DNA of 31,018 bases from NCBI GenBank assembly GCA_900552715.1, contig USAV01000011.1:1-31018 (forward strand), given 5' to 3'. The translations under genes were made by a program, and so were the position numbers. Positions 26,509 through 31,018 of the stretch are shown here, piece by piece. The notes beneath the pieces are model-generated. The model worked only from the letters and a program-made list of their open reading frames with translations, was not told where the DNA came from and made no database searches. Within the stretch, counting starts at the first letter, position 1. Each line of letters opens with the position of its first letter. The stretch is from an uncultured Veillonella sp. (GTDB lineage Bacteria; Bacillota; Negativicutes; Veillonellales; Veillonellaceae).

Positions 26509-26598
26509 TTTTCTAATTAAATATCTGTGCTCCGTGGTGAAATCATGGTGAAATTTCAAGCGAACAAATACGTATTTAAGCAGTCATATAGGAACACT

Positions 26599-26661
26599 AA
26601 AAAAAGCTAGAAGATTAGGTAACTACTGCATTTGTACAGTATTTACGTATCTTCTAGCTTT
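26599..26661 (-). terminator. Terminator of ssrA
   Basis: AAAGCTAGAAGAT (26603-26615) and its exact complement (26649-26661) form a 13-bp stem. The interior can fold further through TACTG/CAGTA and GTAA/TTAC. On the minus strand seven T follow (26599-26605). It starts 12 bases past the tmRNA CCA end. Confidence 0.85.
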
Positions 26662-26672
26662 AGCTTAAATAT

Positions 26673-27014
26673 TGGTGGAGATGAGGGGAGTCGAACCCCT
26701 GTCCAAAAGTGTTGCCATATAGACTTCTCCGAGCACAGTCTATGATTGAGATCTCAGGTTGCTACCGCTCACAGACAAGCTACACAACCCCAGTTCATGT
26801 TGTCTCGCCTAATTCATATGAACAACTGAATTAAGCCAGCCTACGATTTGACGTCCATTCACACTTGGTAGGCACAAGTATGAGGGACGTAGCTTATGCA
26901 GCTAATGCAAAATTTTCTTCTGCGTTTAAATGTTTTCCCACCGTTTAACGGCCTCATGGAACGCCGACTCGCTATCTATACCACACGCACCCCTGTCGAA
27001 ACCTTTACATCCCC
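26673..27014 (-). ncRNA. ssrA: Transfer-messenger RNA (tmRNA)
   Basis: A 342-nt tmRNA, the trans-translation RNA that rescues stalled ribosomes and tags nascent peptides for proteolysis. The 5' GGGGATG pairs with CATCTCC near the 3' end to form the acceptor stem, followed by A and an encoded CCA (26673-26675). The T arm GGTTCGACTCCCC is intact, and the 5' region has the conserved GGTTTCGACAGGGGTG. The tag frame at 26894-26923 encodes AEENFALAA and stop TAA; if the resume codon is the preceding AAC the tag gains an Asn. The -ALAA end is the usual ClpXP-type degron. The RNA is transcribed from the promoter at 27031-27059. Confidence 0.97.
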
Positions 27015-27030
27015 GTGCGTCGGTCTCATA

Positions 27031-27059
27031 ATTATAAGCCTATTTAGTATTACTGTCAA
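27031..27059 (-). promoter_or_regulatory. Promoter of ssrA
   Basis: A perfect TTGACA (27054-27059) and TATAAT (27031-27036) are exactly 17 bases apart, about 17 bases upstream of the mature tmRNA 5' end. A short leader would be removed by RNase P. It is the best consensus promoter in the window. Confidence 0.88.
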
Positions 27060-27185
27060 TTATATGAAACCTTCACTAATTCGGTATATTCAGTACTCTT
27101 AGCATTCTCAACTTATCTAAATTTGACAACTTTACCAATCCAAGGATTCTTTTATCACTGTCTTTAGTGGATATATTATCTATTA

Positions 27186-28346
27186 TCATGATTCTAACTG
27201 TTTCATAGCATTATGCAGTGATTGGCACACATAATCTATTTGTTCTTTATTATGCGCAGCAGTCACCGTTAGTCTAATTCTACTTTCACCAATAGGTACT
27301 GTAGGTGGACGAATAGCAGTTCCAATGATTCCAGCCTCATACAAATAGTTCGAAACGGCTAATGTATCCTCGTTATGTCCAATAAGGATTGGGAAAATTG
27401 GTGTTTCATTGGTAGCATCAATTCCTATAGAAATCAATCGGTCTGCCATATAGGTTACATTTTCATGTAAACGCTGTAAAACGGATACATCTGATTCAAG
27501 AACATGTAGTGCAGCTAAGGCCGCCCCTATATCAGCAGGAGACAATGCGGTAGAGAATATAAAACTGCGGCTCGTATTAACGAGATAATCTATGATAGTG
27601 CTATTTGCAGCTACATAGCCACCAACAGAGCCTAAAGATTTACTCAATGTACCAAGTTGTATGTCTACTTCTTTTTCAAGTCCAAAATAGGCCGCTGTAC
27701 CATGACCATTACCAATAGTTCCAGTTGCATGAGCATCATCTACCATGAGCAATGCATTGTAGTCACGGCTTAATTCATATAGTTTATCTAACGGTGCAAT
27801 ATCCCCATCCATGCTAAATACACCATCTGTGACGATAAGCTTTCGAGTATTTCGATCTGCTTGTTTTAATAAGTACTTTAATTCGTCTACATCACAATGG
27901 CTGTAAGCCTTTACAGAACCTCTACTCAATCTACAACCATCAATAATACTAGCGTGATTTAAAGCATCGCTAAAAATGATAGTATGTTTATCAGCTACGG
28001 CAGAAATAGTTCCTACATTGGCCATATAACCCGTATTAAATACAAGGGCTTTTTCAGTATTCTTAAATTTTGATAATTCGTTTTCTAGATCTGTAAATAA
28101 TGGAAACGTACCAGATACAAGGCGCGATCCACCAGATCCAGTTCCATATTGTTGAGTCCCTTTCAGAGCCCCTTCTATGACACGAGGATCAAAAGTTAAG
28201 CCCAAATAATTATTTGAAGCCATCATTAAATATTCTTTATCATCTCGTTTTACTCGTACTGCATCAATAGGACAGTATTCTCTTAAGGTTCGTAAATTAT
28301 GATTCTGTACCTTAGCATCTAATTGTTCTTTAAAATATTCGTACAT
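27186..28346 (-). CDS. bioF: 8-amino-7-oxononanoate synthase (BioF-type alpha-oxoamine synthase)
   Basis: A 386-residue PLP enzyme of the alpha-oxoamine synthase family. With bioW upstream it most likely condenses pimeloyl-CoA and L-alanine to 8-amino-7-oxononanoate, the first ring-precursor step of biotin synthesis. Visible features are SNNYLGLTFDPRVIEGA, the glycine-rich GTGSGGSRLVSGT, VDDAHATGTIG (Asp for the PLP pyridine) and the Lys in TLSKSLGSVGGYV (Schiff base). Such enzymes closely resemble 2-amino-3-ketobutyrate CoA ligase; context decides for BioF. The ATG at 28346 follows GGAG by six bases and starts one base after the bioW stop; a longer frame would overlap bioW. No good terminator is seen in the 127 bases after it. 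Confidence 0.9.
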   Translation of the reverse strand: MYEYFKEQLDAKVQNHNLRTLREYCPIDAVRVKRDDKEYLMMASNNYLGLTFDPRVIEGALKGTQQYGTGSGGSRLVSGTFPLFTDLENELSKFKNTEKALVFNTGYMANVGTISAVADKHTIIFSDALNHASIIDGCRLSRGSVKAYSHCDVDELKYLLKQADRNTRKLIVTDGVFSMDGDIAPLDKLYELSRDYNALLMVDDAHATGTIGNGHGTAAYFGLEKEVDIQLGTLSKSLGSVGGYVAANSTIIDYLVNTSRSFIFSTALSPADIGAALAALHVLESDVSVLQRLHENVTYMADRLISIGIDATNETPIFPILIGHNEDTLAVSNYLYEAGIIGTAIRPPTVPIGESRIRLTVTAAHNKEQIDYVCQSLHNAMKQLES

Positions 28347-28347
28347 T

Positions 28348-29079
28348 CTATCTCCGTTGAACAAGTACTGGAGCACGCTCCAAATACTCAATTACACTCT
28401 CACTATCTATATCAGACCGTACAAAGAAAACACGGCCCCCTATATTAGATCCTAATTCTTTCATATTAGGAATTCGATGGTATACACCATTACAAGCAAC
28501 ATAGCCAACTGTATAATCTGGATCATCAGACCAGCATAATTCGCCCACAATACCATCTGCAGATTGCACCTTAGAGGCTAATACTAAGGCCTCTCTCATA
28601 TGTTCATTATCGCCTAATGCATAAGAGTCAAAGGAGTCCATGTGACTCACACGCACCCCACGATTGCCTATATCTAAACGCTCACCAGTAATAGCATCTA
28701 CTAACATAGCGCCGCGCATGGATCTATCTAAACTTTTTAACATAGAAATAGCTTTGTGAACAGCCGTCTTACTAATAGCAGGACCATCTAATAGTTCAGT
28801 CGCCAATTGATGAGATTCAGAAATACTACCAGTTTTATGTTCCTCTACCTTTAGACAGTCTATATATGTAATCTTCTCCGGTGGAATCAAATCTACTGTA
28901 ATATTTATAAAATCAGCAGTTCCTTTGCTGTGATGCAGTGCACGTTCAGCCAACGATTGTGCTATAGCTCCAACTTCCTCTAATTTTACAATACGTTCTG
29001 CCCCAGAAATATGGTGGCCCCCTTTTTCATGGGGACCACCTTGTGCTGCACGCATGCGTACACTATATAATTCAGCCAT
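28348..29079 (-). CDS. bioW: 6-carboxyhexanoate-CoA ligase (pimeloyl-CoA synthetase)
   Basis: A 243-residue BioW, which makes pimeloyl-CoA from pimelate, ATP and CoA. The N-terminal signature YSVRMRAAQGGPHEKGGHH followed by ISGAER is diagnostic. Other matching stretches are NITVDLIPPEKITYIDCL, MRGAMLVDAITGERLD and RGVRVSHMD. The size is close to that of known BioW proteins (about 250). The ATG at 29077-29079 overlaps the stop of the preceding membrane gene by one base (TAATG). Because BioW uses free pimelate, the cell must import it or make it by a route outside the BioC/BioH path. Genes for the later steps (bioA, bioD, bioB) are not in this window. Confidence 0.94.
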   Translation of the reverse strand: MAELYSVRMRAAQGGPHEKGGHHISGAERIVKLEEVGAIAQSLAERALHHSKGTADFINITVDLIPPEKITYIDCLKVEEHKTGSISESHQLATELLDGPAISKTAVHKAISMLKSLDRSMRGAMLVDAITGERLDIGNRGVRVSHMDSFDSYALGDNEHMREALVLASKVQSADGIVGELCWSDDPDYTVGYVACNGVYHRIPNMKELGSNIGGRVFFVRSDIDSESVIEYLERAPVLVQRR

Positions 29080-29579
29080 TATGACACCTTCCCTTTAACA
29101 AGATTATTTTGAGGTACATGGCTATGAATTTTACGGAATACTTTCACAAATACTGGTGCCATAATGACTGTAAAAATCATGCCAGGCACTGCTAAGGCAA
29201 CCATAGGTAATGCGGCTTTACCAATATATACGGACAAGGTTAACCGCGCTAAGGCAGATGCAATTGGGCCTGAAATCATAATACCGATCAAGTGATTATG
29301 GCACATCCAAAGGATTAACCCTACAATAAGGCGGAATTGCATAGCAATCATAACATTTAATATAGTTTGAGTACCTAGCGCTAAGCCGATTAAACTAGAT
29401 AGACATCCACTAATAATATACTTCTTAAATCCGAATACAGCACATATTGCTACCGCCAACGGGGCCGATAATTGAAACTCTATACCTAGAATAACATTAG
29501 GTATTTTAATAGCCCCTAATACAGTAATCATAGCCGTTAAAATAGCGACCTCAGTAATGTACCGAATGTTCTGATTCAT
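29079..29579 (-). CDS. Small membrane protein of the biotin operon, ECF S-component-like
   Basis: A 166-residue integral membrane protein with five to six hydrophobic segments. The pattern is a first helix starting EVAILTAMITVLGAI, a conserved-looking IPNVILGIEFQLSAPLAVAICAVFGFKKYI, and a final PMVALAVPGMIFTVIMAPVFV. Size and layout match ECF-transporter S components, which bind a vitamin or precursor and dock with shared energising subunits. It is the first gene of the bioW-bioF operon, directly behind a BirA-type operator, so pimelate or biotin is the likely cargo (inference). It lacks an obvious BioY signature. AGAGGAG stands seven bases before the ATG. The ATPase and T subunits are not nearby. 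Confidence 0.7.
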   Translation of the reverse strand: MNQNIRYITEVAILTAMITVLGAIKIPNVILGIEFQLSAPLAVAICAVFGFKKYIISGCLSSLIGLALGTQTILNVMIAMQFRLIVGLILWMCHNHLIGIMISGPIASALARLTLSVYIGKAALPMVALAVPGMIFTVIMAPVFVKVFRKIHSHVPQNNLVKGKVS

Positions 29580-29603
29580 GATGTTTCTCCTCTACTTAGA
29601 AAA

Positions 29604-29634
29604 TGTCAACCACAAACACTGCTCTTTGTTTACA
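29604..29634. promoter_or_regulatory. BirA-type biotin operator
   Basis: TGTCAAC (29604-29610) and GTTTACA (29628-29634) form an inverted repeat of the TGTNAAC class with a 17-base spacer, the half-site form and spacing of Firmicutes biotin repressor boxes. It covers the predicted transcription start and touches the -10 box, so bound BirA-biotin would block the promoter. The site ends 25 bases before the first start codon. Confidence 0.75.
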
Positions 29635-29662
29635 TTATAAATTCAGTATACGTATTTATCAA
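29634..29662 (-). promoter_or_regulatory. Promoter of the biotin operon
   Basis: TTGATA (29657-29662) and a perfect TATAAT (29634-29639) are 17 bases apart on the minus strand. The insertion sequence begins 10 bases upstream of the -35 box, so the core promoter is intact, but any natural upstream sequence has been displaced. Confidence 0.78.
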
Positions 29663-29672
29663 CTAAAAATAC

Positions 29673-29697
29673 GGGTTATAGGACAAAAAGTGTTGCT
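29673..29697 (+). repeat. Left terminal inverted repeat of the insertion sequence
   Basis: 25 bases beginning GGGTTATAGGACAAAAAG, identical to the complement of the right end. Confidence 0.88.
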
Positions 29698-29700
29698 ATT

Positions 29701-30819
29701 TTAATCCCAAAGATTGGTAAATAGGCGATCATAATTATGCAAATCACTCCAAACAATAGCATCACCCCAAGTCGGAATAGAAGCTTCTAACCTAGATTGT
29801 TCATGTATGGTATGATATATATCAGAAATACTCTTGTTGGTCGGCATAACCTTAAGTATTTCTGCATTAGAAAGCGGGTTTGGTGAGTGCATATAGCACC
29901 ACCAGAACACCGCTTTTATTCGTCTTTCAATAGACATTCCTCTATGATTACGTAACATAGTGCGTAACTGAGCATTTACACCACCTTCTATACGATTATT
30001 AGTAGCTGGGCAGGTACATGTTAACGATGCATCTAAGTAAGTAAATAAACATCTTTTGTTAATCAATTTAACTAAGGAATTTTCTGCTTTTATAAGTCGT
30101 TCATGTTTAGGTCGTATCGTACCATTTTCATCAACTGTTATTTCTGATAGGAATACCCTATGTCGTACTTTCCATGACATAACGTTTTGTACCCACTTCA
30201 TAGCATGATCTTGCGTGTGTATTGTTAATAAATCCCTTGCAATTCCATATAACTCACAACCAGCAATCGTTTTAGGACGTATTGTTGTATAGCGTTTTAC
30301 TTGTTGAAATGCATGAAATAAGCACCTTTGTAGTTTGGCTTTCGGCCAAACTTTTTTTAATGCCTTTTGAAAGCCGGTACCACCATCGGATATAACTACT
30401 ATAGGTGATGAAATACGTCGTAATAAAGCCTCCCAAGCCTTAGAATGCTCATATCTACAAACATACCAGCCTAAGACATGCGTCTCATTACAACAGATTA
30501 AAATACAAGCATTTCTAGCTAAATAAATACCATCAACAAATACCACACTACTTGATGATTCAACTTTTGGTGGTAATGGCCAAAGCTCCCAAAACTGTGA
30601 TGTTTTTCTACGAAATGAACGTCCATCGCCAGCCATATCTAACTGTGTGTGTTTACCAAATAACCAATCCAAAAATATCTGTAAATTATTATTAGTTTTA
30701 TTCACTTTATTTGTGAATGAGCAAGAACATTGATTACAATACCAACGTTGAGAACCCGCACTTGTTTTACCATTTCTCTTACAGACGAAACCACAATTAG
30801 GGCATCTGACTAGTTTCAT
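29701..30819 (-). CDS. IS1249-like transposase (IS256/MULE superfamily, DDE)
   Basis: A 372-residue transposase. An N-terminal zinc ribbon (Cys6, Cys9, Cys28 and Cys31 in CPNCGFVCKRNGKTSAGSQ and WYCNQCSCSF) is followed by a DDE catalytic core. The Asp of VFVDGIYL, the Asp of VVISDGGTGFQKALKKVWP and the Glu of NNRIEGGVNAQLR are the likely catalytic residues, with CLFHAFQQVKR between the second Asp and the Glu as in MULE-type enzymes. The frame is intact with no stop or frameshift, and a strong AGAAGGAG stands seven bases before the ATG, so the enzyme may be active. The stop codon directly abuts the left inverted repeat. Confidence 0.9.
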   Translation of the reverse strand: MKLVRCPNCGFVCKRNGKTSAGSQRWYCNQCSCSFTNKVNKTNNNLQIFLDWLFGKHTQLDMAGDGRSFRRKTSQFWELWPLPPKVESSSSVVFVDGIYLARNACILICCNETHVLGWYVCRYEHSKAWEALLRRISSPIVVISDGGTGFQKALKKVWPKAKLQRCLFHAFQQVKRYTTIRPKTIAGCELYGIARDLLTIHTQDHAMKWVQNVMSWKVRHRVFLSEITVDENGTIRPKHERLIKAENSLVKLINKRCLFTYLDASLTCTCPATNNRIEGGVNAQLRTMLRNHRGMSIERRIKAVFWWCYMHSPNPLSNAEILKVMPTNKSISDIYHTIHEQSRLEASIPTWGDAIVWSDLHNYDRLFTNLWD

Positions 30820-30904
30820 AATTATACTCCTTCTAAAAAATATATCTCTTTAGAAAGATAAAACCTTTTTTGAGTCAGTAAAATCAAGGGGTTTCCGACT
30901 TTTT

Positions 30905-30925
30905 AGCAACACTTTTTGTCCTATA
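30905..30925 (-). repeat. Internal copy of the right inverted repeat
   Basis: 21 bases identical to the inner part of the right terminal repeat, in the same orientation, 89 bases further in. The match stops where the terminal copy continues with the GGGT tip (complement), so the outermost four bases are not duplicated. No matching internal copy is seen near the left end. Confidence 0.8.
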
Positions 30926-30949
30926 TGTAAAAGTTACTCAAAAAGATAA

Positions 30950-30990
30950 AATGCCGATAGAGCTATTATTTAACTAGTTCCATCGGCATT
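30950..30990 (-). terminator. Hairpin between the two right-end repeats, possible read-in terminator
   Basis: AATGCCGAT (30950-30958) pairs with ATCGGCATT (30982-30990). A further GAGCTA/TAGTTC pairing extends it past one mismatch. On the minus strand it is followed by TTTATCTTTTTG, so it could stop transcripts entering the transposase gene from outside. Confidence 0.55.
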
Positions 30991-30993
30991 AAC

Positions 30994-31018
30994 AGCAACA
31001 CTTTTTGTCCTATAACCC
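30994..31018 (-). repeat. Right terminal inverted repeat of the insertion sequence
   Basis: 25 bases ending in CCTATAACCC, the exact complement of the left end. Its last base is the last base of the window, so the element boundary is defined only by comparison with the left repeat. Confidence 0.85.

Larger units (their letters stand above)
29673..31018 (-). mobile_element. IS1249-like insertion sequence (IS256 family), complete to the window edge
   Basis: 1346 bp between two 25-bp perfect terminal inverted repeats (29673-29697 and 30994-31018). It carries one intact transposase gene that stops immediately inside the left repeat. IS256-family elements make 8-9-bp target duplications; the left flank to compare is AAAAATAC (29665-29672), and the right flank lies outside the window. 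Confidence 0.85.

Noticed and set aside
26326..26559. A 77-codon minus-strand open frame upstream of the RND adaptor
   Set aside because: It has no ribosome site, reads through the promoter at 26363-26391 and contains the operator-like palindromes; composition is that of intergenic DNA.
27151..27173. Possible terminator after bioF (CACT/AGTG stem)
   Set aside because: The stem is only four to six pairs with a bulge and is not followed by T on the minus strand; I see no convincing terminator here.
1..31018. CRISPR array, tRNA or rRNA genes, prophage, defence island
   Set aside because: No regularly spaced direct repeats, no tRNA cloverleaf apart from the tRNA-like part of tmRNA, and no phage or restriction genes were found.

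Overview
The window looks like chromosomal DNA from a diderm Firmicute of the class Negativicutes, most likely Veillonella. Every gene I can support lies on the minus strand. The core genes are Firmicutes-like: a phoH-ybeY-era-recO run, gatCAB, pcrA-ligA, and biotin synthesis through BioW. They sit beside proteins that need an outer membrane: a TpsB/ShlB-type transporter and an RND efflux pump. The genus is inferred from protein flavour and base composition, not from any database search.

In transcription order (right to left) the layout is as follows. (1) 29673-31018: a complete IS1249-like (IS256 family) element. Its right terminal repeat ends on the last base of the window, and a second, internal copy of that repeat lies 69-89 bp inside. 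(2) 27186-29662: a biotin operon of a small S-component-like membrane protein, bioW and a bioF-type synthase, behind a promoter overlapped by a BirA-type operator. The insertion sequence sits 10 bp upstream of the -35 box. (3) 26599-27059: ssrA (tmRNA) with a near-perfect promoter and a terminator. (4) 21906-26391: an RND adaptor/permease pair with its own promoter and terminator but no outer-membrane factor; two similar palindromes lie upstream of the promoter. (5) 20830-21818: a family II (Mn-dependent) pyrophosphatase.

(6) 13188-20772: pcrA, ligA, then gatC-gatA-gatB. The gat genes have an internal promoter and end at a perfect 16-bp terminator stem. (7) 12686-13105: a small membrane protein with a disordered N-terminus. 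(8) 5276-12622: a long run of a B12-binding radical SAM protein, a TIGR01212/YtqA-like radical SAM protein, phoH, ybeY, era, a CNNM/HlyC-type CBS protein and recO, with several overlapping stops and starts. (9) 4733-5251: an orphan acidic protein of unknown function. (10) 1871-4702: two small membrane proteins (DUF3100 type) followed by an M20 amidohydrolase. This looks like an uptake-plus-hydrolysis cassette, with a palindrome over the promoter and a perfect hairpin in front of the hydrolase. (11) 1-1859: a TpsB outer-membrane transporter cut by the left edge, with an A9 tract inside its promoter spacer and Gln in place of the usual Arg of the VRGF motif.

I found no CRISPR array, prophage or evident new defence system. 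The most interesting signals are regulatory or structural: the palindromic promoter of the DUF3100-M20 cassette, the homopolymer in the tpsB promoter, the biotin operator next to a fresh-looking insertion sequence, the paired palindromes before the RND operon, and the duplicated right end of the insertion sequence.
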